Positions 16,694 through 25,395 are shown, counted from the stretch's first letter. The stretch is DNA of 64,000 nt from HXMU1428-3 sp965215715 (GCA_965215715.1 OZ244129.1:1550001-1614000); one strand, 5' to 3'. Numbers and translations: made by a program. Notes: generated by a model not told the origin, from the sequence alone.

Positions 16694-17224
16694 GTGTCTT
16701 CAGATAATAATGATGAAAACCGCCGTGATTTTTTAATGGTTGCGGCTGGTTCCTTTGCTGCGGTTGGTGGGGCCTGTGCTTTATGGCCTTTGGTTGATCA
16801 AATGAACCCTGATGCTTCGGCCAAAGCCTTGGCAACGGTTGAGGTTGATTTAAGTCCGATTAAAGATGGTCAAGCCATAACCATTATGTGGCGCGGTAAG
16901 CCTGTGTTTATTCGTAAACGTACAGCCGATGAAATTAAGGCCGCCAAAGATGTTGAGGTGGCTGACTTGCCAGATCCGCAAGCTGATGGGGATCGGGTTA
17001 AAAACGATGAATGGCTAGTGCTTGTTGGTATCTGTACGCATTTGGGCTGTATTCCAAGTGGTCAGAAGACAGGCGAAAATAATGGTGAATATGGCGGTTG
17101 GTTCTGCCCTTGTCATGGGTCTCACTATGATACGTCTGGGCGCATTCGCAAGGGGCCAGCTCCTCGTAACCTAGAAGTGCCCCCTTACGCCTTTGTCACC
17201 GATACAAAAATTAAAATTGGTTAG
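16694..17224 (+). CDS. petA: Ubiquinol-cytochrome c reductase iron-sulfur subunit (Rieske protein)
   Basis: 176 residues from a GTG preceded by AAAGGAGG, which settles the start. The N-terminus carries a twin-arginine-type signal anchor (NRRDFLMVAAGSFAAVGG), which stays uncleaved and tethers the subunit. The 2Fe-2S ligands are in CTHLGC (box 1) and CPCHGSHYD (box 2). The protein moves electrons from ubiquinol to cytochrome c1 in complex III. It is followed 11 bp later by petB and then petC, the standard bc1 operon. Export would use the TatABC system at 51-52.7 kb. Confidence 0.97.
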   Translation: MSSDNNDENRRDFLMVAAGSFAAVGGACALWPLVDQMNPDASAKALATVEVDLSPIKDGQAITIMWRGKPVFIRKRTADEIKAAKDVEVADLPDPQADGDRVKNDEWLVLVGICTHLGCIPSGQKTGENNGEYGGWFCPCHGSHYDTSGRIRKGPAPRNLEVPPYAFVTDTKIKIG

Positions 17225-17235
17225 GAGCAAGCCAT

Positions 17236-18480
17236 ATGTCTGATCACAGCTCAAGTTACGAACCTTCCAACGGCTTTACGCGTTGGCTAGACGAACGCCT
17301 GCCCGTCATTCGATTGATGCATGGGCAATTTATTGATTTCCCCACGCCGCGCAATTTGAACTATCTATGGACTTTTGGGGCGATCTTGACCTTCTGCCTG
17401 ATGCTTCAAATCATTACTGGCATTATCTTGGCCATGCATTTTGTGCCACATGGCTTGCATGCTTTTGCCAGTGTTGAACATATTATGCGTAATGTGAACT
17501 GGGGCGATCTTATTCGCTATACCCATGCGGTGGGCGCTTCCATGTTCTTTTTAGCAGCTTACATCCACATGTTCCGCGGCCTTTACTATGGCTCTTATAA
17601 GTCGCCGCGTGAAATTTTATGGATTTTGGGTGTGATGATCATTCTTTGCATGATCATGACTGCCTTTATGGGCTATTCACTGGTTTGGGGTCAAATGAGC
17701 TTTTGGGCTGTGACCGTTATTACCAACCTGTTTACAGCTATTCCAATTGTTGGTGAAAGCATCACCCAATGGATTTGGGGTGGGTACTCTGTTGGTGATC
17801 CAACATTGAACCGTTTGCTCAGCTTGCACTATCTGTTCCCCTTTATCATTGCCGCTTTGGTTGGCTTGCATATTTGGGCCTTGCATGTGGTTGGCAGTAA
17901 CAATCCAACAGGTGTTGAGGCGAAAACGCCAAAAGACAGCGTTGCTTTCTTTCCCTTCTACGTGATTAAAGATGGCTTTGCCGTTATTGTGTTTGCTTTG
18001 TTGTTTGCCTGGTTTGTGTTTTATGCCCCGAACTATCTGGGCCACTCAGACAACTTCATTGAAGCCAACCCACTGCAAACGCCGCCCCACATTGTGCCTG
18101 AATGGTATTTCTTACCGTTCTATGCGATTTTACGGGCCATTCCGGACAAGCTGTTTGGTGTGATTGCTATGGTTGCAGCTATTGTTGTGCTGTTTGTTAT
18201 TCCATGGTTGGACACATCAAAGGTACGCTCCACGCGCTATCGCCCGCTTTATAAGCCTTTCTTCTGGTTGTTTGTTATTACCTGCTTTGCTCTTGGTTAT
18301 CTTGGCGCGAAAGCACCAGAGGGGTATTATTTGCTCGCTAGTCGGTTGTTTACCGCTTACTATTTCATCCACTTTCTCGTCGTTATGCCGATTATCGGCC
18401 TGATAGAAACCCCCAAACAACTGCCAGATAGCATCGCCGAGACTGTTCTCGGGGACGCCTCTGAAGCAGAAAAAGCTTAA
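17236..18480 (+). CDS. petB: Cytochrome b subunit of the bc1 complex
   Basis: 414 residues with eight transmembrane helices. Haem-ligand histidines occur in pairs in helices B and D (RYTHAVGASMFF with YIHMFRGL, and LHYLFPF with LHIWALHVVG). The Qo-site PEWY motif is present as IVPEWYFLPFYA. GYSLVWGQMSFW is the helix-C/cd segment. The gene is separate from petC; some hyphomicrobial relatives have a fused cytochrome b/c1 gene (fbcH), so this organism has the unfused arrangement. 11 bp follow petA and 18 bp precede petC. Confidence 0.97.
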   Translation: MSDHSSSYEPSNGFTRWLDERLPVIRLMHGQFIDFPTPRNLNYLWTFGAILTFCLMLQIITGIILAMHFVPHGLHAFASVEHIMRNVNWGDLIRYTHAVGASMFFLAAYIHMFRGLYYGSYKSPREILWILGVMIILCMIMTAFMGYSLVWGQMSFWAVTVITNLFTAIPIVGESITQWIWGGYSVGDPTLNRLLSLHYLFPFIIAALVGLHIWALHVVGSNNPTGVEAKTPKDSVAFFPFYVIKDGFAVIVFALLFAWFVFYAPNYLGHSDNFIEANPLQTPPHIVPEWYFLPFYAILRAIPDKLFGVIAMVAAIVVLFVIPWLDTSKVRSTRYRPLYKPFFWLFVITCFALGYLGAKAPEGYYLLASRLFTAYYFIHFLVVMPIIGLIETPKQLPDSIAETVLGDASEAEKA

Positions 18481-18498
18481 AGGGAAGGAACTAAGATC

Positions 18499-19380
18499 AT
18501 GAACTTATCGTTTACTAGCCCTTTTAAAACAACAAAACTTGGCTTTGCCGCGCTTGTTGTTAGCAGCTTGCTTTTCTCACCTTTAGCGTTTGCTGCTGGT
18601 GGGGGGGATGCTCCTGAGATTAAACGTCAAAACTGGAGCTTTTCTGGTTTTTTTGGCAAATATGATAAAGCCCAATTGCAACGTGGTTTTGGTGTTTACA
18701 ATGAAGTTTGCTCTTCTTGTCATGGGCTAAAATTACTGTCTTATCGCAACTTGGCGGAAAAAGGTGGCCCTGAATTTTCAAAAGAGCAGGCTTTGGCTAT
18801 CGCTCAAGAAGCGACCGTGATTGATGGGGTTGATGATGAAGGCGAACCGAAAGAGCGCTCTGGCAAACTTTCTGATCACTTTGTCTCTCCGTTTAAAAAC
18901 GAAGCGGCGGCGCGTTCTGCCAACAATGGGGCCTACCCGCCAGACCTTTCGGTAATGGCCAAAGCACGCACGTATCACAGGCATGTTCCTTGGTATACAG
19001 AGCCTTATTATTGGCTTTATGACATTGCCACTGGCTATGAAGAAAAAGGTGTCGACTATCTTTATGCGCTGCTGACAGGCTATAAAAAAGCACCGCGCGG
19101 CTTGGCCTTGAATGAGGGCATGTCATACAATGCGGTTTTTCCTGGCCACCAGATTGCTATGGCATCCCCATTATCAGATGAAGCGGTTGAATATGCTGAT
19201 GGTACGCCTACCACAGTGGATCAACATGCGCGTGATGTTTCAGCTTTCCTTGCTTGGACTGCAGAGCCGCATTTGAATGCCCGTAAAGATATGGGCAAGC
19301 GGGTGATGATTTATTTGGTGATCTTGGCACTGTTGCTTTATTTAGCAAAACGCAGCGTTTGGGCCCGCGAAAAACATTAA
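18499..19380 (+). CDS. petC: Cytochrome c1 subunit of the bc1 complex
   Basis: 293 residues. A cleavable signal peptide (LGFAALVVSSLLFSPLAFAA) precedes the mature part. The haem c attaches at CSSCHGLKLLSYRNL (CxxCH near residue 72), and the axial Met is likely in HQIAMASPL. A single C-terminal helix (RVMIYLVILALLLYLAKRSV) anchors it in the membrane with WAREKH on the cytoplasmic side. It is the last gene of petABC, and a strong terminator starts 18 bp after the stop. Confidence 0.97.
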   Translation: MNLSFTSPFKTTKLGFAALVVSSLLFSPLAFAAGGGDAPEIKRQNWSFSGFFGKYDKAQLQRGFGVYNEVCSSCHGLKLLSYRNLAEKGGPEFSKEQALAIAQEATVIDGVDDEGEPKERSGKLSDHFVSPFKNEAAARSANNGAYPPDLSVMAKARTYHRHVPWYTEPYYWLYDIATGYEEKGVDYLYALLTGYKKAPRGLALNEGMSYNAVFPGHQIAMASPLSDEAVEYADGTPTTVDQHARDVSAFLAWTAEPHLNARKDMGKRVMIYLVILALLLYLAKRSVWAREKH

Positions 19381-19398
19381 GCATTCAAACAGATTAAG

Positions 19399-19425
19399 AA
19401 GGCCCCTTTTTAGGGGCCTTTTTTT
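19399..19425 (+). terminator. Rho-independent terminator of petABC
   Basis: AAGGCCCC-TTTTTA-GGGGCCTT followed by an uninterrupted T-run. The perfect 8-bp GC-rich stem ends the bc1 operon. Confidence 0.93.
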
Positions 19426-19439
19426 GCACACATGCGCCT

Positions 19440-19634
19440 GTGCCCATGACTTAAATCTCACGGTGGGATTTTTGCAATATAATTTTTATATCAAGGGCAC
19501 TTTAGATTGCTCACCAGCAACCGCACGAATTAATTGGCGCTTTAGATTGCCCACCAGCAACCGCGCTGTGCCCTCAGCACCCTTGACAAGGGATCTAAAG
19601 ATGCCAAAAGTCTAACCATAAGATTTAAGGCACA
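19440..19634. repeat. Decayed and enlarged member of the long palindrome family (IR4)
   Basis: The left part CTTAAATCTCACGGTGGGAT and the right part AAAGTCTAACCATAAGATTT match the outer arms of IR1-IR3 (CTTAAATnnCATGGTnAGA-nnTTTGCA). CCCTTGACAAGGG near 19580 matches the inner arm end. The loop has grown and contains an internal imperfect tandem duplication, CTTTAGATTGCTCACCAGCAA and CTTTAGATTGCCCACCAGCA, 39 bp apart. It lies between the petC terminator and mtnP. Confidence 0.6.
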
Positions 19635-19674
19635 CAGCAAGCCTTGCAGGGTGCTAATAATAGGGGGAATATAC

Positions 19675-20544
19675 ATGGCACAGTCAGTTTTGGGGATTGT
19701 TGGCGGTAGTGGCCTTTATGAGCTGGAAAATTTAAAAAATGCTCAGTGGCAAAAAATTGACAGCCCGTGGGGGGAGCCTTCTGATGAAATATTGTTTGGT
19801 GAGATAGAAGGCTTGCCTGTTCGTTTTTTGCCCCGTCATGGGCGCGGGCATAAACAGTCACCTTCCAGCATCAATTATCGCGCCAATATTGATTGCCTCA
19901 AACGTGCTGGCGTCACAGACCTTATCTCCGTTTCAGCTTGTGGTTCGTTAAAAGAGGAATTGGCGCCGGGGCATTTTGTGTTGGTTGATCAATTTATTGA
20001 CCGCACATTTGCCAGAGAGAAAAGTTTCTTTGGCCCGGGCTGTGTGGCTCATGTTGCAATGGGTGACCCAATTGCACCGCTGTTGGTGGAGGAAATTGCC
20101 CAAGTAGCAGAGCAGCTTTCAATCCCTGTCACCAAAGGGGGAACTTATTTAGCCATGGAAGGCCCACAATTTTCCACGCGGGCTGAATCTAATCTTTATC
20201 GCTCTTGGGGTTGTTCTGTGATTGGCATGACCAACATGCCGGAGGCTAAATTGGCGCGCGAGGCAGAGATTTCTTATGCCAGCCTTGCCATGGTCACTGA
20301 TTATGATTGCTGGCATGAAGACCATGAAGATGTGGATGTGGCTGAAATCATTCGTGTTTTGACAGACAATGCCGCAAGAGCTAAACAGCTTTTATCTCAC
20401 CTGGCGCAAACTTTCCCACGTGAACACCCGCCTTGCCCGGTTGGTTCTGACAAAGCATTGGAAGTGGCCATTATCACGCCACCAGATGGCCGAGATCCTG
20501 ATTTAATGTTAAAACTAGACGCTGTTGCTGGCCGGGTCCTTTAG
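19675..20544 (+). CDS. mtnP: S-methyl-5'-thioadenosine phosphorylase
   Basis: 289 residues from the ATG at 19675, which has GGGGG about 7 bases before it; the frame extends to a GTG at 19651 without support. It phosphorolyses methylthioadenosine to adenine and methylthioribose-1-P. Family-2 nucleoside phosphorylase motifs are GIVGGSGLYELE, the phosphate-binding RHGRGHKQSPS, GGTYLAMEGPQFSTRAE and GMTNMPEAKLAREAEI. The base-recognition segment MVTDYDCWHED has the Asp typical of methylthioadenosine-specific (6-amino) enzymes, as opposed to the Asn of purine nucleoside phosphorylase. Its products feed Apt (14179) and MtnA (10987). Confidence 0.95.
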   Translation: MAQSVLGIVGGSGLYELENLKNAQWQKIDSPWGEPSDEILFGEIEGLPVRFLPRHGRGHKQSPSSINYRANIDCLKRAGVTDLISVSACGSLKEELAPGHFVLVDQFIDRTFAREKSFFGPGCVAHVAMGDPIAPLLVEEIAQVAEQLSIPVTKGGTYLAMEGPQFSTRAESNLYRSWGCSVIGMTNMPEAKLAREAEISYASLAMVTDYDCWHEDHEDVDVAEIIRVLTDNAARAKQLLSHLAQTFPREHPPCPVGSDKALEVAIITPPDGRDPDLMLKLDAVAGRVL

Positions 20545-20583
20545 CCTTATAGCACTATATGTACATTTTTTAAGAGTTGAGAC

Positions 20584-21837
20584 ATGAAGACAGATATTCG
20601 CTCTCATCGTGATAATCATTTTGATGGCATGACCGTTAGAAAACGGGTGATTAATCTTGGTGATAGATCAATTCCTATTTCTAATATTGCCTCGATTAAC
20701 GTTGCTGAATCCACGCCCAATCTTTTGTTTTTTGTTTTGGCTGTTTTTGGTGCGTTTGTTGTTCTTTCCACAACCAGTAACTTTGCTATTTTAGCCTTCA
20801 TAAATGATTTTGTTATTTTGCGGTTTCTGATTGGCTTTGGCTTTATTCTGCCTTTGCTTTTCATGTTATTCAGGCAAAAACTGCACCTTGTCATTACCTC
20901 CAATGATGGTAGCAAGGCCTTCTTTAGCAATGACAATATTCTTTTCCTTCGTCAGGTTAAGGCGGCTTTGGATGAAAAGATAAATTTTAATAAGCTGGAT
21001 GCCGGTTTTGTTGTTAACTTTGCTGAAAGTTCTATTGGGCAGTTGGCTGGTGATAAAGCTTACAACGAAAATATTATCAGTGATGTGTTTGCCCCGGCTT
21101 TAAATGATGAGTTGGGAGATAACTTGTTGCCCGAGGCTCAAATGGAGCCAGTAAACTTGAAACAGGAAACCTTGGGGGCGGAAAACGACCCCCAAACAAC
21201 ATGGCATGAAGCCCATGATAAGCATTTTTCACAAACAACACCCTTTTCTGGTGGAACTTCATATGAAGAAGACAAACCTGAAGATCCTGGGTTTTTTAAC
21301 CGATCAAAGGATTGGATTGCTCAAAAAAAAGGGGCCACCAAAGAGCTTTTTAGCTCCCCAGAACAAACACAAGGAGAAGAACCTTTGCAAACCTTTGTTC
21401 CTGGCAAAGGTATTGGCAATGGTCCTCACTCTGATATCCCTCATTCCCCCTTTGTGCCCAATTCGCCGCCTGGGAAATATCAGCACGTGAAGGGCCCCAC
21501 GCCTGAAGCCAAGGTTATGCAAGTCGATCATAATGTTGAGGGGCATCAAGGGCCTGGTTCTCATATTACGGATTTGAATAAGGGACTTGATAACAACCAA
21601 ACTCTTACCGATTACAGTTTGCACATTCCACGGGTAGAAACTGTTCGAGATGGGCTGAATGATCCGGCGTTAAAGGCTAAGCTGGACGAAATGCTCCAAT
21701 TAATGAAAGATGGCACTGCGAAACAACAGGAAAAGCAGAAATTAAAACAATATGCGCTTGATATGGCGGCCTTTGTTCAAGCTTATCCGCCAATTTCGCG
21801 AATCTTTAATGATTTAATTCGCGTTATCGGCATTTAG
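20584..21837 (+). CDS. Membrane protein with DUF6232-like N-terminal domain and disordered tail
   Basis: 417 residues. Residues about 1-150 resemble the DUF6232 pattern: a short beta segment (VRKRVINLGDRSIPISNIAS), two transmembrane helices (about 48-68 and 78-98), then a beta/helix segment with LVITSNDG. The remaining ~260 residues are Pro/Asn/Glu/Asp-rich and probably disordered, ending in a helical stretch (LKAKLDEMLQLMKDGTAKQQ). It starts 40 bp after mtnP on the same strand and may be read through from it, but no functional link is evident. The DUF assignment is from memory. Confidence 0.6.
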   Translation: MKTDIRSHRDNHFDGMTVRKRVINLGDRSIPISNIASINVAESTPNLLFFVLAVFGAFVVLSTTSNFAILAFINDFVILRFLIGFGFILPLLFMLFRQKLHLVITSNDGSKAFFSNDNILFLRQVKAALDEKINFNKLDAGFVVNFAESSIGQLAGDKAYNENIISDVFAPALNDELGDNLLPEAQMEPVNLKQETLGAENDPQTTWHEAHDKHFSQTTPFSGGTSYEEDKPEDPGFFNRSKDWIAQKKGATKELFSSPEQTQGEEPLQTFVPGKGIGNGPHSDIPHSPFVPNSPPGKYQHVKGPTPEAKVMQVDHNVEGHQGPGSHITDLNKGLDNNQTLTDYSLHIPRVETVRDGLNDPALKAKLDEMLQLMKDGTAKQQEKQKLKQYALDMAAFVQAYPPISRIFNDLIRVIGI

Positions 21838-22181
21838 GGGACATATATATTAAATCTTTAGTCCCCCCAATAGTTTGCTCTTACCCAACACACATCTTAA
21901 GACTTTGTTTTAACTGTAAAATTTAATCTTTCATTCTTCCTTTTACTTCATGGTTATTATGCATTGATTATTATGTGTCTTTTTCAAAGAAATTTAACTC
22001 TATAAATACAAAATAAGGAAAAATTTTAAGACTCTAGTGCGTGTGGCACAAAAGTGGATACACGTTTTGTGAAAAATGACAGGCATAAACAAACAGACAA
22101 GAGCATAAGGCATGAATTCAAAACAAAGTGACATGCTCTTAGGTCTTCCTTAACACTATTGATTGAGGTGTGAAAACGCTC
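21838..22181. other. Intergenic region before the BLUF gene
   Basis: 344 bp of AT-rich DNA. It holds the ACCGG-type palindrome copy 3 (22034-22079) and presumably the promoter of the BLUF gene; no consensus promoter could be fixed. No gene is seen. Confidence 0.5.
22034..22079 (-). repeat. ACCGG-type intergenic palindrome, copy 3
   Basis: Read on the minus strand the core is CACAAAACGTGTATCCACTT, ending CACTAGAG. Inner arms CACAAAA/TTTTGTG are as in copy 2, while the ACCGG core has changed to ACGTG. It is in the opposite orientation to copies 1 and 2. Confidence 0.7.
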
Positions 22182-22631
22182 ATGTATCTTTTCAGGTTAA
22201 CTTACTACAGCCTCAGTACAATTCAGGCCCAAGAAGGGTCTTTGCAACAAGAGTTGAAAACAATCTTACTTGCCTCACAGCGCAACAACCCACCGCTTGG
22301 CGTGTCCGGTGCTTTGACTTTTAATTATAATTATTTTGCTCAAGTGCTTGAAGGGGACCGCAAAGCTGTGACTCAAACCTTTTGTAAAATTGCAAAAGAC
22401 CCCCGCCATTCTGACATTGTAATTCTTGAAGCCACCCCTATTTCTGAGCGTATGTTTGAAAGTTGGAACATGGCATTTGTCGGGGGCTCCGTTTCAGAAA
22501 GTCAATTGCGCCGCTATTGCACATCATCTCAATTCCACCCAGAAAAAATGACTGCTTCCAGCTTGTTAAGTTTTATGCGCGATGTGATCAGCACCAGTCA
22601 GAATTCATTGAAATCTGTGAAAGTGTCTTAA
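22182..22631 (+). CDS. BLUF-domain blue-light sensor
   Basis: 149 residues from the ATG at 22182; a GTG at 22170 would add four residues, but AGGTG sits better for the ATG. The FAD-binding BLUF fold covers residues 1-95. Key residues are Tyr8 in LFRLTYYS, Asn35/36 in RNNPPLGVSGAL, and Gln54 in YFAQVLEGD, the Tyr-Gln pair that rearranges its hydrogen bonds on blue-light absorption. The SWNMAF segment supplies the usual Trp/Met. The rest is a short helical C-terminus, so it is a single-domain sensor that must act on a separate partner. No EAL, GGDEF or PixE-like partner gene is adjacent; cca on the opposite strand overlaps its end by 4 bp. Confidence 0.92.
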   Translation: MYLFRLTYYSLSTIQAQEGSLQQELKTILLASQRNNPPLGVSGALTFNYNYFAQVLEGDRKAVTQTFCKIAKDPRHSDIVILEATPISERMFESWNMAFVGGSVSESQLRRYCTSSQFHPEKMTASSLLSFMRDVISTSQNSLKSVKVS

Positions 22632-23878
22632 AGCGTTTCTAGCTTTTGTAAAAGTTCTTCAGCTGTAAGAGCCATATTTTTTTTCAACCACAATTTTTCT
22701 AAGGCCTTTAGTTTCGCTCCCAAATCTGGGCCAGGTTGAATGCCGGCGTCTATCAAATTTTGTCCTGTTAGTGGAAATGTTGGAACAACGCGATTGACCT
22801 GGTGTTGGAAAAATTGGGTTGTTGATTTATCGTCTATGGATAACTCACCAGCTGCCCACTTGGTTAAAAATGCCAAAGTATAAGCATGTGTTCCCAATAG
22901 ATAATGTGACTTATGATGTTCATCTGCTCTTGTGACCTCAAGAGGTGGTAAAGCTTTATATGCTTGGCACATTTGCAATGTGTGTTCTTGGGCGTTAGAC
23001 AGTTTCAAACGCGTTGTTAAGCGTTTGATGTCTCCTTGATGATACACTGCCAATAACTTTAAACGAAACATTGGATTGGGTGGTAAATTTAAATGGCATT
23101 CAATGTCTATTCCTCTCAAGGCTGGCATAATGTTAGGCGCGCTGGCTAAGATTTGACTGAGCAAGCCAGTTTGATAGAGAAGAGACAATATCTGTTTGGC
23201 CTGTGGGGCTTCAAAAAGCTTTATCAGTTCATTGCTAACCCGTTCAGGTGACAAGCTTGCTAAACCTTGGCGGCATTTTATTGTTGCGCTTATTGCAGCG
23301 CTGTCAAATGGGGCTTTGCCGTATTGTGCAGCAAGGCGATAAAAGCGCAAAGTGCGCAAATAGTCTTCTTTTATGCGCTGCTGGGGTGAACCTATAAACC
23401 TTAACTTGCCCGCCTTTAAATCATCTTGTCCTGTTCCCAACGGATCATGTAGTGCGCCGTCATGGCTGACATAAAGGGCGTTTATGGTAAAATCCCTTCG
23501 ACTGGCATCCTCGCGCCAATCAGTACCAAACTCAACCACGGCATGGCGGCCATCGGTTTTTATGTCTTTCCTTAAACTGGTGAGCTCATAGGTTTGCCCG
23601 CTGATCACAAGTGTAACTGTTCCATGATCAAGGCCAGTGGGAATGGTTTTAAAGCCAGCTTGTTCAGCGCGTTCTATCACCTTGTGTGGGCTTAAAGGTG
23701 TGGCCAAATCAATATCTGTGACAGGCTCGCCTAATAAATGATTGCGCACGGCACCGCCTACCACACGTGTCTCTTGCCCCCCCTCATTCATCACAGCAAA
23801 AAGCTTTTGTAAACTGGGATGATTTAGCCAAGGCGCATTTTTTAATGTGTCAGGGTTTTGAACAGGCACCTTGTTCAT
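22628..23878 (-). CDS. cca: CCA tRNA nucleotidyltransferase
   Basis: 416 residues, the usual alphaproteobacterial length. The catalytic head domain (about 30-160) has TRVVGGAVRNHLLGEPVTDI, with the DxD metal ligands in DIDLA, and the RRDFTINALYV motif. The neck/body follows with ERVSNELIKLFEAP. A helical C-terminal part without an HD phosphodiesterase domain makes up the rest. The enzyme adds or repairs the 3' CCA of tRNAs. It is downstream of a DUF6111 gene (3-bp gap) and convergent with the BLUF gene. Confidence 0.95.
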   Translation of the reverse strand: MNKVPVQNPDTLKNAPWLNHPSLQKLFAVMNEGGQETRVVGGAVRNHLLGEPVTDIDLATPLSPHKVIERAEQAGFKTIPTGLDHGTVTLVISGQTYELTSLRKDIKTDGRHAVVEFGTDWREDASRRDFTINALYVSHDGALHDPLGTGQDDLKAGKLRFIGSPQQRIKEDYLRTLRFYRLAAQYGKAPFDSAAISATIKCRQGLASLSPERVSNELIKLFEAPQAKQILSLLYQTGLLSQILASAPNIMPALRGIDIECHLNLPPNPMFRLKLLAVYHQGDIKRLTTRLKLSNAQEHTLQMCQAYKALPPLEVTRADEHHKSHYLLGTHAYTLAFLTKWAAGELSIDDKSTTQFFQHQVNRVVPTFPLTGQNLIDAGIQPGPDLGAKLKALEKLWLKKNMALTAEELLQKLETL

Positions 23879-23881
23879 TCC

Positions 23882-24169
23882 TTATTGGCTTTTTTGTTTG
23901 TCAATCGGCTCGATATATCCGGGAATGACCTTGCCATCTTTTACGGTTGCCGGGTGGTATATGCCATCTTTGACAGATGTGAAAAAGGTAATCTGAGTGA
24001 TATAAAAAATGCCCATCAGAGATAAGCCAATGATCAACAGTTTCTTTAATGGGATCAATGGCCAGAACTCTTGGCGGGTCTCAGGTTTCTTTTCAATTAA
24101 AATATAAGCGGCATAAAATAAAAAGGGTGCCAGAATAAGTAAAAGATTAATAAGGATTATACGTGTCAT
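23882..24169 (-). CDS. DUF6111 family small membrane protein
   Basis: 95 residues with two transmembrane helices (about 3-24 and 46-66), separated by a short loop EKKPETRQEFWPL, and a polar C-terminus with YHPATVKDGKVIPGYIEP. This PA-x-x-x-G-x-x-x-P-G tail is the recognisable feature of the DUF6111 proteins, which in alphaproteobacteria are commonly found immediately before cca, as here (3-bp gap). The function is unknown, and coupling with cca suggests only co-transcription. Confidence 0.8.
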   Translation of the reverse strand: MTRIILINLLLILAPFLFYAAYILIEKKPETRQEFWPLIPLKKLLIIGLSLMGIFYITQITFFTSVKDGIYHPATVKDGKVIPGYIEPIDKQKSQ

Positions 24170-24249
24170 AAAGCCCTCTTGTTATACAAAATCGGCGTTG
24201 GCAGCTAGCCTTAAGGATTAAAACAAGCTTTTACAAGAAACCTTGCCAA

Positions 24250-25302
24250 TTATGTCACGTTCATACGCTTGAACCCGTTAGACAAGTAAAATGGCAAACC
24301 TGACATATATGTTTCGACATAGCGTGCCTTTTGATAATGCCCATTTAAAGACACTCTTGGCAAGGCTGTAAGATGGTTTTTATGTTTTTCATACAAAACC
24401 CCTTTGCGGGTGGTCACACCTGTTTTGAAGTTCAGTTCGTTTGCAAGCTCAAAATCTTTGGGACCAGCGCTGGTGGCATCGCCATAAGGGTAGGCAAAGT
24501 GGGAGGGGTGGGCACCTAATTGTTCTGACATCACCACTAGCCCGCTGACAATTTCTTGTTTGGCTTGCTCGCGGCCCAATAAGCCAACAGCATAATGAGA
24601 TTTTGTGTGTGCACCCAATGTGATAAGAGGGTGTTGATTTAACTCTCGCAATTCATCCCAATTCATAATTAAGTCTTTGGGTAATATGGCAATGTCAAAA
24701 TTATGGTTTTTGGAAAACTCTTTGATTTTTTCCCGTTGTTGGTACTGATCCATATAGCGTAGCTGCCAATAGAGCGCATCAAAAACTTTGTATTTTTGCT
24801 CTGTGGTTTTGGTTGTGTGGATTTTTCCCGATACAAAAGGATCCTGAATGGCTGTGTTTTGTTTGATAATTTCTTCCAGAGCTAACCACCATAATTCGCC
24901 TTGGCCAGAGCTGTAATCAGAAACGATATATATCGCCATCGGGATGTTGTATTTTTCAAATATTTTTAGCGCCAAATCACGGTTGTCGCGATAGCCGTCA
25001 TCAAATGTAAAAACGGCGTAGGGTTTGCTTTTACCGGTTCTTAAAAGGCGCTCTTTCATCTCATCCAAGCTGATGATTTCATAGCCCTTTGCTTGGACGG
25101 TTTTAATGGTTTGTTCTAAAAACTGAGGGGTTATCTTTAAAATGGAATTTGGAGAGAAATCATCACTTGGGTTTGGATCCACTTGATGCAGGGTAAAAAT
25201 TATGCCCTGCCCAGACGTCTTTGACGCCAGCAATTTATCTAGCTTTGTGTAATAAAGCCCATTTAAAGCGGCTCGTTTAAAATGATGTTTTAAGCAATAC
25301 AT
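24250..25302 (-). CDS. Polysaccharide deacetylase (CE4/NodB fold)
   Basis: 350 residues. CE4 motifs are FTFDDGYRDN (motif 1, with the catalytic and metal-binding Asp), LGAHTKSHYAVG (motif 2, the zinc histidines) and HFAYPYGDATSA (motif 3). No signal peptide or membrane segment is visible, although the N-terminal 25 residues are basic and amphipathic. The insert between motifs 1 and 2 is long (about 110 residues). It is the distal gene of the leftward arm of the exopolysaccharide locus, 93 bp after the Wzz-like gene, so it probably removes acetyl groups from the exported polymer or its precursor. Confidence 0.85.
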   Translation of the reverse strand: MYCLKHHFKRAALNGLYYTKLDKLLASKTSGQGIIFTLHQVDPNPSDDFSPNSILKITPQFLEQTIKTVQAKGYEIISLDEMKERLLRTGKSKPYAVFTFDDGYRDNRDLALKIFEKYNIPMAIYIVSDYSSGQGELWWLALEEIIKQNTAIQDPFVSGKIHTTKTTEQKYKVFDALYWQLRYMDQYQQREKIKEFSKNHNFDIAILPKDLIMNWDELRELNQHPLITLGAHTKSHYAVGLLGREQAKQEIVSGLVVMSEQLGAHPSHFAYPYGDATSAGPKDFELANELNFKTGVTTRKGVLYEKHKNHLTALPRVSLNGHYQKARYVETYMSGLPFYLSNGFKRMNVT

Positions 25303-25395
25303 TGTATAATTGACGTAACCCTAATACATATTACAAATACAATATTCATAATATCATTGCTGAATATATAAAATTTTGTTTGCTTGTTTAAAGCT

